Below, one piece after another: positions 1 to 9,947 of a stretch of 64,000 nt of DNA. Below the pieces are notes generated by a model, which made no database searches, was not told where the DNA came from, and was given only the letters and a program-made list of their open reading frames with translations. The translations under genes were made by a program, and so were the position numbers. How positions within the stretch are numbered: the first letter of the stretch is position 1; each line of letters starts with the position of its first letter. The stretch is from Solenopsis invicta. Its lineage: Eukaryota > Arthropoda > Insecta > Hymenoptera > Formicidae. Location: the NCBI RefSeq assembly GCF_016802725.1, contig NC_052665.1, forward strand, positions 15,010,501 to 15,074,500, read 5' to 3'.

Positions 1-581
1 CCAGGTATCGTTCGTTACCCGCGGCTACGCGTTTCTCGCGTCCCGGCCTCGCTCGAGCGAGTCACTTTTGCGCGCTGGTCAGTGCGCGCTGCAATCCGCG
101 CCGCGGTAGCACGCTCTCGCGGTGGCGCATTGTCGACTACCGTCCGGACTACCATTTTGCGGAGGTGTCGAGGATCGTGGTAAAACCGAGTGCGGGTGAT
201 TCTCTTTGTCGGAGGTGAACGCGCGACACGGTCAGGTGCGCGACGAATGGATGAAACTGGCGACGATCCTGCGCCTTGGTGTCCACCGCATATTCCTTCG
301 GATGTTGCAAGCCTATGAAAAAGTTCGTACGCTTCCTTAATAACACTGATATCGCGATACTGACTACTGCGATTAATTCGGAATAACGAGCAACCGTTGT
401 TTGTCGAAATAGTACGCGAAGCTGTAGAATAAATTGTAGAATAAATTGCAAGGAATCTGGTATTTATATATTTCAAAGGAATAATTTTAGAATCTCCACC
501 TTTACAGAGAGTCCCGCAGTTGTTACTTGCGGAATGCGCAGATGTTAATTGCGGATACTGAACGTAAGACCGATTCTCAAG
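1..581. other. 5' flank and 5'UTR of the ABCG5-like gene
   Basis: No coding exon can be supported here. The first 300 bases are GC- and CpG-rich and look like a promoter or 5'UTR. Long open frames on the minus strand have no recognisable domain. A TTG/ATG-initiated frame overlapping the transporter start (527-781, including ATGs at 535 and 542) is out of frame with the transporter and is at most an upstream ORF. In vertebrates ABCG5 and ABCG8 lie head to head; whether an ABCG8-like partner lies beyond position 1 cannot be seen. Confidence 0.4.
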
Positions 582-3376
582 ATGATTCCATCCGATTGCG
601 TTCTGGATATATCCAACGTGTTTCATTCCACCTCGGTGGTGATCGAAGGGGCCTGCATCAACAAATCCGAACCTACCGCGGTGCTCAGAGATGTATCAGC
701 CCGCGTTCACGGCGGAGAGGTCTTGGCTATTCTAGGATCAAAGGGCTCCGGCAAACGAGCGCTCCTCGATGTTATCGGTGAATAACTCCAATCATGCTTC
801 TTAATGTTGTATCACGTTTCACAAAATTGCAAAAAATGTAGCGTATAATAGTAACCAGAGAGAGTTTTTTTTTGCAGTTTAATTAAACTTTACCACGACA
901 CTAGTGCTTTTTATTGTACTCGGCGCCGCGCCGTAATGAGAAAATTCTCAAAAGAGTATCTTCAGTTAAACCTTATTGAAAAACAAAAGTAAAAGAATTT
1001 AATTAATTAAATTTAAAATAACTTGTGAAATTTCTATTAGCTGGAAGAGCGGAGGGTGAAACAAGGGGGCGGATTACTTTGAACGGCAATCTGCTGACGC
1101 CGGAGCTGTTCCGGCGACATGGCGGCTACGTGGCTCACAGGTGTCACCTGCTGCCGAGTCTGACGGTTCGCCAGACCCTGATGTACGCCACGTGGCTCGC
1201 CAATCTCAACAATCGCGAGGCCCGGGTGCGGCAGACCCTCGCCGACCTGGCGCTCTCGCAGGTCGCTAATCGATCGGTGAACGATCTAACTAGACCGGAG
1301 TATCGGCGACTGATGCTGGGCGTGCAGCTCGCCAAAGATCCGACCCTGTTGCTACTGGACGAGCCTACCTGGGACACCGATCCCCTCAACACGTACCTCA
1401 TCGTCTCCATGCTGTGGTCCTACGCCACCAGACGCGGCTCCATCGTCGTCCTCACCATGGAAACACCTAGATCCGACGTGTTGCCATTCGTCAGTCGCGT
1501 GACATTGCTGTGTCTGGGTGCGGTGGTCTATTCTGGACCCACCAGGAGCATGTTGGATTATTTCACGTACATCGGCTTCCCGTGTCCGGAACTGGAGAAT
1601 CCCTTGATGTATTACCGTAAGTATCGCATAGAACGACGTTACCTCGGGATATTATTCCCTTTAGAAAATAACATTTATAATTTCAACAATTCTTTTTATT
1701 TTTCGAACAAATCCTTAGTATTTAAAAAAAAGAATGATTTAAGGAACGACAAAGACATTTTTAAAATGAAAAGAAGATTAATTGGCAACTCAATATATAA
1801 GAATTGACTTTTTCAGTATGCTTATCAACTGTTGATCGTCGCTCCAGAGATCGATTTCTGGAGTCCAATCAGCAGATATCGGTCTTGGTCGAGAAATTCA
1901 AGGTGGACGGAGTGCTTTACATGAAAGAAGGACCGCAAATGCCGCACAGCATGAAAGATTCGGCCCTCGGCATCATGCACAAGGGCTTGGGACGCGGAAT
2001 TAAACCTGGATGCTTTTCAACCCTTTTGGCGCTGTATTTGTGAGTTTACCGAATCGATTTACGAAAGTGCAGTCTCACTTAATTTGAATCAAATTAAAGC
2101 TCAACAAGAGAAACAAATTCGTCGAGGTCAATTTTTCTTTGAAAAAAGCTGCGCTAAATTATTATGAACTTCTTATCATTTAACATTTTGAAATAAAATT
2201 ACTTTCGAGTTGATCGTAGCTAGAATCCGTCCACAAAATTAAGATCGACAGTTTTAGGCTATCTTATTAATCATTCGCAATTATTATTTGTCATATTTAG
2301 ACGAAGTATGGCGACTACATTCTCATTCAACAAGATCGGCCTGGGACACTTCGCTGCTCGCCTGCTACTACTGCCATTCGTGGTCGCTCTAATGAGCATA
2401 CTGTACTCGCATTCGAGTCCCGTACAATCAAGAATTTTCTTGCAAACCGGTGGCTTGATCTTCAACGTCTTGACGTTGTTTTATGTGTCCGGGATAGCCG
2501 CGACGTCGCTTTTGTGTAAGTTGAAAGCCAGATTAATTAAGGAGAACAGACAACAGGTGGTCTTCCGATATCATCAATCTCCAATTCTCAACTTTAAAGA
2601 TATTTAAAAAATATTTAACATTTTTCTCTTTTATTTATATCAAAATATGCTAAAGTCCATTTTCTTCCGATCTACGTTTGGCATTTAATCACACAAATGT
2701 TGATATAGTTCCAGGTTTCCGCGCAAGGTATTACCAAGAGAAGCGAGAAGGTCTCTACGGTGGTGCAATGTTCTTGACCGCGTACACCATGCTGAGTCTT
2801 CCGCTGAGTTTCATATCGACATTAATAACGACCGGAATCCTGATTCACATTCTCGATCTGAATGTCACCTCGTGGGCATACGCTTCCGGCATTCTGTGGT
2901 CCAGTTACGTGGCGGCCGAGCAAGTGACGGTAGCAGTGCTAATGGTAGTTGGTAGGCCCATAATCGGTGCCATCACGGTACTGTACATGACCTTGCTATC
3001 TCTGGTGGTTGCATCAGGTGCAATTCGCAGCCTGAAAAATTTGCCCTATTGGTTGGCGATGACAACGACCGCGCTACCGACCAGATACGCGTCTCTAGCG
3101 CTAAACCAGCTGGTCATCGACACTCCCATCCTATCTAATCTGTCCTACAATGAGAGCTTTATCTGTCCGGGCATACCCGAGCTCTGTAGGTACCCCGATG
3201 GTAAGACTTATCTAATAGAACGTTTCACTAGGGAGGGCGAGAACATTTCCGAGGTGTTAAACGTGGATCTGAATCTGCTGATCTCTCTAGCATTCGCCGT
3301 TGGTCTTATTATATTGAATAGTGTCTTATATCTGTTGCCGCTACCTGCTAGAGTGAAGGCAAAATTCAGGGAATAA
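582..3376 (+). CDS. ABCG5: ABCG5-like half ABC transporter (sterolin family)
   Basis: Coding exons 582-777, 1041-1616, 1817-2039, 2301-2515 and 2715-3376 join in frame to a 623-residue protein, the usual size for an ABCG half transporter. An N-terminal nucleotide-binding domain (about residues 20-240) precedes a C-terminal membrane domain (exons 4-5, six hydrophobic segments, with an extracellular loop holding paired Cys near the end). The family exports sterols or lipids at the plasma membrane as a heterodimer. Motifs are degenerate: Walker A is GSKGSGKR (52-59) with Arg for the usual Ser/Thr; the Q-loop Gln is His98; the signature region reads LTRPEYRR (148-155) instead of SGGERRR; the switch His is Glu206. 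Walker B LLLLDEP (168-174) keeps its Asp-Glu. ATG 582 was chosen because the frame upstream offers only a TTG. Insect ABCG5-like proteins of the CG11069 type are the best family match, from memory. The partner subunit is not in the window. Confidence 0.85.
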
Positions 3377-4014
3377 TGCATCATTAAATATATTAAATTA
3401 GCATTAAACGAAATCCGAATACTCGGATTTAGCGCCCATCGAATGGCATACATATCACAACTATTTAATTTGAGCCTTTAGTGTATATAAAATTGTAAAT
3501 AACATAGAATTAAAAATATCGATCAAAGAAAAAAAGAACGCATATCAAAAATCTTAAAAATTTTAATTTTTATAACATTTGTTAAAAAATTATTTTATTT
3601 ATCATAATGCTAATTAGTATAATACATAATGTGATTTCGATTGCTCGAAAACGTATTTTAAATCGTTTTTCCTAATTTACAAACAAATAGAAATATATGT
3701 ACATTTAAAAATGTATAACTGTTGTATACAATATAATGCAACTCATATAATAGGTACTTAATCACGCATTAATCGTAGTATTTAGTGATAATTTAAACAT
3801 TGCAATATATTACATGAAAAGTACAGAAAACAAACATTTTAACAAAAACATAATTATGCAACATGATCAACAGCTCTATTTATTTGTTAAACTGTATATT
3901 TATAATTGGAAAAATATATAAAAAACTTACTTTCAGGCAATCATCGAATGATTTCCGTCATATTGAATTACCAGATTGCGTATCACATTTACAATTTGTG
4001 AAATATGTTACAAC
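3377..4014. other. Convergent 3' intergenic region between ABCG5-like gene and OXCT1
   Basis: AT-rich sequence holding the 3'UTRs of two converging genes. An AATAAA on the minus strand (plus 3879-3884), about 130 bases past the OXCT1 stop, is a candidate polyadenylation signal for OXCT1. No ORF with coding character is seen. Confidence 0.4.
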
Positions 4015-6594
4015 TTACAAGTCCTCATCTGTGACTTGCCCCATCTCCTTAAGATCATCGGCAACACTGAATTGACAGCCCGTCGAACTGACTACGTCGC
4101 TAATATCGACATTATGTGCGATCTCAATAAGTTTCAATCCTTCTCCTTTCACCACTTCAAATACTCCGAGATTTGTGATAATTAAATCTACGCATTGTTG
4201 GCCTATAAAAAAAGGAAATTATTACAGATTAGAAATAATAAAGAAATTTGCAAAATAATTAGAGTACCGACCAATATTAAATAATAAAGTACTAAAATAA
4301 TGCGTAGACAAAATTAAGAAAAATTAAAATATTGCAAGTGTTTACCTGTGACGGGCAAGGTGCAATTTTTCAAAATTTTCGGATTTCCATCTCGGGCTGT
4401 ATGCTCCATAGTTACCACTACCTTTGTGTTCGCCGCAGAAACAAGATCCATGGCACCACCCATACCTTTTACTAACGTGCCTGGTATCATCCAGTTAGCC
4501 AAATCCCCGTTTTCCGCTACTTGCATGCCTCCAAGAATAGTGAGATCAATGTGACCTCTGTGTGTGCATAGAAAAAGTAGAATTATTAAACCTGTTTTCT
4601 TTGATGATAAATATCCTAATATTTATGGTGAAAGGAACATGATTAAATTTAAGCTAATCTACAAATAATAGCATACCCTCGAATCATGGCAAAACTCTCG
4701 TCACTACTAAAGAAAGCTGCGCCAGGCAAGATCGTTACAGTTTCCTTTCCAGCATTGATAAGATCTGCATCGACATCAACTTCATCAGGCACAGGACCCA
4801 ATCCAAGAATACCATTTTCTGATTGCAATGTCACTTTCACGCCCTTCTTGATGTAGTTACTAGCAAGCATGGGCATACCAATTCCCAAGTTTGCTGCAAA
4901 AATTTCCGGTTTATCACACTGGTGAAGAAACTTGGTTATTTTAATCAAAATCCAAGTGTTTATTTCTAAATCAAGTATTTCATAAGTTTATATTTTTCAC
5001 CTACCATACATTCCATCCTTAAATTCGAGAGCAGCGCGCCTAATAATCATATCCCTCGCTTTACTGGCAGGTGTCACTTTTTTAGGCTTCATAGTTTGTT
5101 TCGTCAAGCGTTTCTGTAAAATGAAAAAAGAACGATATTCATGAGGCATTTACATAACTAAATATGCATAGCGAATATTGATCAAGGTAAATAAGCACCA
5201 ACCTCAATCCGTTTCTCATAAGATGGCCCTTTCACAATCCTGTCCACGAAAACGCCAGGTAGATGAATCTGATCGGGATCCAATTGTCCAATTTCCACAA
5301 TCTCCTCCACCTCGACAATTGCCACTTTAGCCGCCTTACACATAACAGGATTGAAGTTCCTCGCAGACTTTCGGAAGATCAAATTACCAGCAGTATCGGC
5401 TTTCCACGCCTTTACGAGCGCAAAATCGCCAGTGATGGCAGTCTCCAGCACATAGTTCCGTCCATCAAACTGGTTCACATTCCTTGGTTCGCCCGATATT
5501 TCGGCGTTTCCGTTCTCGTCGTACTTTACGACAACATTGCCCTCTTGTACGATGGTGCCGAAAGCCGTAGGAGTGTAGAAAGCAGGAATGCCGGCGCCAC
5601 CCGCTCTCACACGTTCTGCCAAAGTACCCTATGTAAGGCATTATTCGTTTTATAAATTTTATAAATTTGCGACTTTTTTTAATACCCTTAAATATCATTT
5701 CTCGAGTTCAAAGCGTTACCTGTGGTGTCAGCTCGACCTCCAAATGACCACTGAGATACTGTTTTTCAAATTCAGGGTTTTCACCCACATACGATGCTAT
5801 CATTCTTTTAATTCTGTGCTCCTTCAGCAATATACCCAGCCCAAAATCTTCCACCCCAGCATTATTTGAAACTACTGTTAACTCTTTAGAGCCCTTTTTC
5901 AGTAAGGCTGCTATTAAATTCTCTGGGATGCCGCAGAGACCAAATCCACCAACCAAAAGTTTAGCTCCATTGTGTACATCGGATACAGCTTCCTCTACAC
6001 TTTTAAACACTTTACCATTCCCTACTGGTGTCTTCAACTTTTCAGTCTCTTGTTCTACTTCTGGGATATTTGCTTTGATAGAAAAATTAGCAGTGCATAC
6101 CTGTTAAACAAGACCCAAGTTAGATCTGCTTTAAAACTATTTTAACGCATTTGTCTATCTTTATAAAATAAAAACGTTAAATTTATAATTATTAAAATTA
6201 AAAATTAAATGTATTACATTAACATTTGCATAAATGAGATACAAAATATGTCTTTAAAGATACAAAAATACATAAAAATATTTTTAAGGGTTTAAGATTG
6301 ATGAAACACATAAAAACACATAATTGAAACAAATAACGGTTTCTTAAAACAAACAATTAAATATCAAAGACATATTTACACAAGTTACAATTTTACATAA
6401 AAAACATTGTAGATTGTTACAATCTTATTAAACAAATAGAGAATTAAGATAACTGTTTTTAACGCAGGCTGTGCATCTGATAACGCAATGAGAGTCGCGT
6501 GTTGTTTACGCACCCGTGATACTCTTATAGGGCCTCGGAAACCGCTGCTACAACGCAGAAATATACCGCTGACCCCTCTCAATGCGAATGCCAT
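4015..6594 (-). CDS. OXCT1: Succinyl-CoA:3-ketoacid coenzyme A transferase, mitochondrial
   Basis: Seven exons in transcript order: 6594-6514, 6100-5720, 5628-5203, 5113-5005, 4893-4677, 4557-4346 and 4202-4015. All junctions are GT-AG and in frame, giving 537 residues (human 520). The enzyme moves CoA from succinyl-CoA to acetoacetate in the matrix, the committed step of ketone-body use. Residues 1-27 (exon 1) are Arg-rich with no acidic residues, a typical mitochondrial presequence. The N-terminal CoA-transferase half contains GGFGLCGIPENLI, SYVGEN and ELTPQGTLAER. The C-terminal half contains QSENGILGLGP with the catalytic Glu at about 358, then NAGKETVTILPGA and GGAMDLV. A linker between the halves (exon 4) is the least conserved part, as expected. 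The ATG at 6594 is used because the upstream in-frame codon is GTG. Drosophila counterpart: Scot. Single intact copy. Confidence 0.97.
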
Positions 6595-6932
6595 GGTCAC
6601 CGTATGCTAAATGCACAATTGTTATTCGCAAGACTTATGCGAGCATCGGAGGTTAAGCGCGATACACTTGATGCTATCAGCCTCGATTACTTTGTTAATT
6701 CTTCCCAGAATATTTTCTTTATCTCCTTAATATCCTCTGATTTTGGACCTCGCTGCAGTCGACCTTGATGTACCGAAATGTTACCTCAAAACAATCTCCC
6801 AGGTCTTCGCGCCGCAAAACCTAACCTCTCATCAAGTGCTCGCGCACGGCGGTACAGGCGGTGACTGGACAGAACGGAACGCGCATCGATATGATATTTC
6901 AATTCGAAGTTGCGCGATCTCAGGAACGTAAG

Positions 6933-7050
6933 GCGAGTTTTTTAATTCATCGATTGATAAATCGCACTGCGCGCAAATGCAACGTCGCTCGTAAAGGCTG
7001 CATTTGAGCATAACAGCGCGATTGACTACAATCAACGAATTAAAAAGCTC
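6933..7050. repeat. Repeat family E, copy 1 (short inverted-repeat element)
   Basis: The segment begins GCGAGTTTTTTAATTCATCG and ends with an inverted form (ATCAACGAATTAAAAAGCTC). A related segment lies at 60074-60172, sharing ATCGATTGAT, AGCTGCATTTG and the order of blocks. Two copies plus inverted ends suggest a small non-autonomous DNA element. No target duplication could be defined. Confidence 0.55.
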
Positions 7051-7403
7051 ACTCATATTATTTTTAATGCGCGCATTAAAGCTCAAGAAACAATTTCAAG
7101 AGTTGCCCAAACAAAATTTTTAAAAGTATTTTTGAAACATCCCGGGAAAAATTTTATAATTGTTTATAATTATACATAATCAAATATAATCATTCATAAT
7201 TATATATAATTATATATAATGATTACATAAAATTATGTGCAATTATTATTATTATATGTAAAAAATTTTTTTCTGGGCTTGAAAACCATTTTTAAAAACG
7301 TTAAAAATAATAAATTAAGTCTCCTTTGTTTCATTGAAAAAAGTTCGTTTTTAATTTTTTTTCATTTTTAAAACAAACTTAAGTAATTATTTTTAATGTT
7401 TTT

Positions 7404-7490
7404 AAAAGTAGTTTTCAAATGTTTTAAAAATATTTTTAAAAACAAACAAAACAAAATAAAAGTTTTTAAAAACATTTGAAAACTACTTTT
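7404..7490. repeat. Perfect 22-bp inverted repeat in T/A-rich DNA
   Basis: Arms 7404-7425 and 7469-7490 are exact reverse complements around a spacer of about 43 bases. It lies inside a longer T/A-rich tract of degenerate TTTTTAAAA words. It could be a worn MITE or a simple-sequence hairpin. Confidence 0.6.
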
Positions 7491-7654
7491 GTTTGCTGCT
7501 TGAATGGAGGTTTTCGCAAGTTTGATGTTTTTCTCAAGTTCAGCGTCTTAATTCCGAAAGTAGAGACACAACATATTGCCAATATTGCTTTTTTCACGTT
7601 GAAGCTATTATATTGATCGCAAACTTGTTTCTTTTTATTTTTACCCTCGTTTTT

Positions 7655-7790
7655 ACTAGTATAGATTAGCTTTAATCTTGATTTAACGTACTGCACTTTA
7701 TCTTTTACCAGGAATCAGAAAAAGATAAACAGAAAGTCAAACCGAGATTAAAATTAATCTTTATTAGTAGAAATGGACATTATCTTCTCT
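7655..7790. mobile_element. Repeat family D, copy 1 (palindromic MITE-like element)
   Basis: The left arm contains TTTAATCTTGATTTAAC and CTTTATCTTTTA. The right arm contains AGAAAAAGATAAAC, CCGAGATTAAA and AGAAATGGACA. The arms are imperfect reverse complements. Related copies lie at 42267-42435 and 58610-58697. No coding capacity. Confidence 0.6.
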
Positions 7791-8810
7791 TTTCTTTCAG
7801 GGCGCCCAATCGTTCTAAGGCGGGCCTACGTTGTGAAAGACGACTCCGTTGAAAGAAAACGTGTTTATCGTGTTTGCGCCGTTTTGCAGCGAGGACATCA
7901 GCTTTTAAACGATGACGCAGATACATAGATATTAGTCTAAATGAGGGGCGATTTGGTTTTACTGCACAGACGAATATTTTGTTTTATTCTTTTTTGAATT
8001 GCATTCTTCCATAAAAGATTTCCACACGACTTCTCAGCAATTTTATTTGTGATGTGGCGAATCTAAAAGCAATTGACTAAATGTGTGCAAAAATTTTGAC
8101 AAGCATTTGCAGCAAAAAAAATACGAAAAAAAAAAGATAAACGTTTTTAATCACATTATATTTAATACATTAGCATATTTAACAGTAAAATTAAGAGCAT
8201 CACTTACAATTAGTCTGTAGCCCAAAAATAAACAAATTTCAAGAAGATGTAACTTCACCAAAAATGATTCATTTTTTTCAAGAAACATTTTACAGCTTAA
8301 AGTCTCTACTTTTTATATCAGTACTTTACAACTTTATTTTACTTACTTTATTGATTATTTACGAAACTGCACGGATGTAAATGGAGCTGCGTCAATTCTC
8401 AAAATTTTTTACAAAATTTGCAAAGTTTACAGCTTTCAAAATGTAAATTTTTACTTTTTAATTGCGATTTTTTTATCGAATTATTCAACATTAAAGCAAA
8501 AATAGCCTTTTTTTATTTTTAAGGACAATTTTTTTAAATGCAATAAAACGGCAAAAAATGCAAAAAAATCTCAAATTATTTTTTAATAAGTTACTTTAAA
8601 GAACTTTAATTTTGCTGTTAAGTGTACATTCAATTGTATGTTATATTAATATTTACAAGAACTTATAAAATACAACGTTTCATTAAATTATTTTTAATAA
8701 ACGCAAAATTAATTGGAACAAATATTTCGCCGCTGTATAAGAACAGTCCATTTTGCAAAACGGAAAAACTTAATTCTTTAATGTAAGGATTAATTCTTCA
8801 AACTCGAATA

Positions 8811-9044
8811 ATGCCAGAATTGTGTAACATAATGCATTATATATCTGTAGATAATGTTTCAACAGAGAAGATTGATTTTTCCAATACCCCTTCGCCGTTA
8901 TCTCTGTCAGATAGTGAATATCATCTGGTGGGGGCCTCTGAAACAGTTATATTGCATCCTATAAATAGCGATATCGGGAGCGATATGTGTAGAATCAGTA
9001 AAGATCATGCGTTTGTTACAAAGACTTTTATTTCTCGGGACTAA
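8811..9044 (+). CDS. Unrecognised 77-codon ORF, possibly spurious
   Basis: An ATG-to-stop frame encoding a Ser/Asp-rich peptide with no transmembrane segment, signal peptide or family I recognise. Its base composition is less AT-rich than the flanks, which is the only hint of coding. No convincing splice sites link it to a neighbour. It could be a fragment of a decayed mobile element or chance. Confidence 0.15.
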   Translation: MPELCNIMHYISVDNVSTEKIDFSNTPSPLSLSDSEYHLVGASETVILHPINSDIGSDMCRISKDHAFVTKTFISRD

Positions 9045-9236
9045 ATATAATCATTTCTCGCACGCTTATACGCTCGCATAATGTGTAAACTTACATGTGC
9101 ATTAAAATATATTAATCCACTGTTATCACTACTAGTATAACATCTGCCAAACGCTCTCCTGATGTCTTTTAAATACACGTGTTGTCTGGATACTAATAAA
9201 TACTAATACGGCTTCGTGTTAAAACAATATCGTCGA

Positions 9237-9261
9237 TATCGATACCAATGTGATGACGTCA
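9237..9261. promoter_or_regulatory. TATCGATA and TGACGTCA sites in close proximity
   Basis: TATCGATA at 9237-9244 matches the insect DRE/DREF element and TGACGTCA at 9254-9261 is a perfect CRE/ATF palindrome. A further ATCGATATCGAT run lies near 9367. Both short sites can occur by chance and no start site is seen. Confidence 0.25.
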
Positions 9262-9947
9262 TTTGATAACATTAGTCATCAACATGTTTACGCTATCGTT
9301 CAAATAATTAATATTAATCGTTGCTAATTTTAAATATTGTTTTATGCATGTTTTTTTTCAATATTGATCGATATCGATTTGAATAAGAACAGGATCATCT
9401 TGCGGTTACAAAGAAATTGAGATTAGTGCTTCGATAAAATAGAGAAGGAATTTAGCGACATAACTTAATAATAATAATTTCTTTTATATAATTATATTTA
9501 AGGTAATTATGAAAAATATTGAAAGGTCTCTTTTCGCCGTCAAAGTAGAAAAAGTTTCACAATCAATTTTCAACACAATCTGTAAAAGATTTGTTCTCTT
9601 TTCCTCCAATTTGAGCCTACGTTCTTGCCATATGACACAAAATGTACGATACGGAATATTACAGATTTCTGTATCGTCGCCGTGCATTTAGGTCCGATTC
9701 GAATATGCCAAAAATTCGACTCTTTGGCATTGAAAATTCGAGAAACATTCGCAAACCAAATTATTTTCTTTAACGTAAAAAAATTGAGAAAATAATTTAC
9801 GAGTGACGCTAAACGCACGCCCACGAATAGGCCTCTGGAATAGTCTGGATCACGAAAATGAGAATGTCGTTTCTCTCAATTAGGAAAGCACTCGTTGTCC
9901 GTTCACAAATAACTTCATCTGATCACTACATCATTCGCGTCCTCGCG

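Larger units (their letters stand above)
6595..9947. other. Intergenic region between OXCT1 and GIPC, with repeats
   Basis: AT-rich DNA upstream of OXCT1 and downstream of GIPC. It holds a family E repeat (6933-7050), a 22-bp-arm inverted repeat (7404-7490), a family D palindromic element (7655-7790), a 77-codon ORF of unknown status (8811-9044) and a cluster of TATCGATA and TGACGTCA sites (9237-9261). No exon of a recognised gene was found. Confidence 0.45.

Noticed and set aside
15..626. Long minus-strand open frame (203 codons) at the window start
   Set aside because: GC-rich, Arg/Ser-rich translation, no domain, overlaps the ABCG5-like start region on the other strand.
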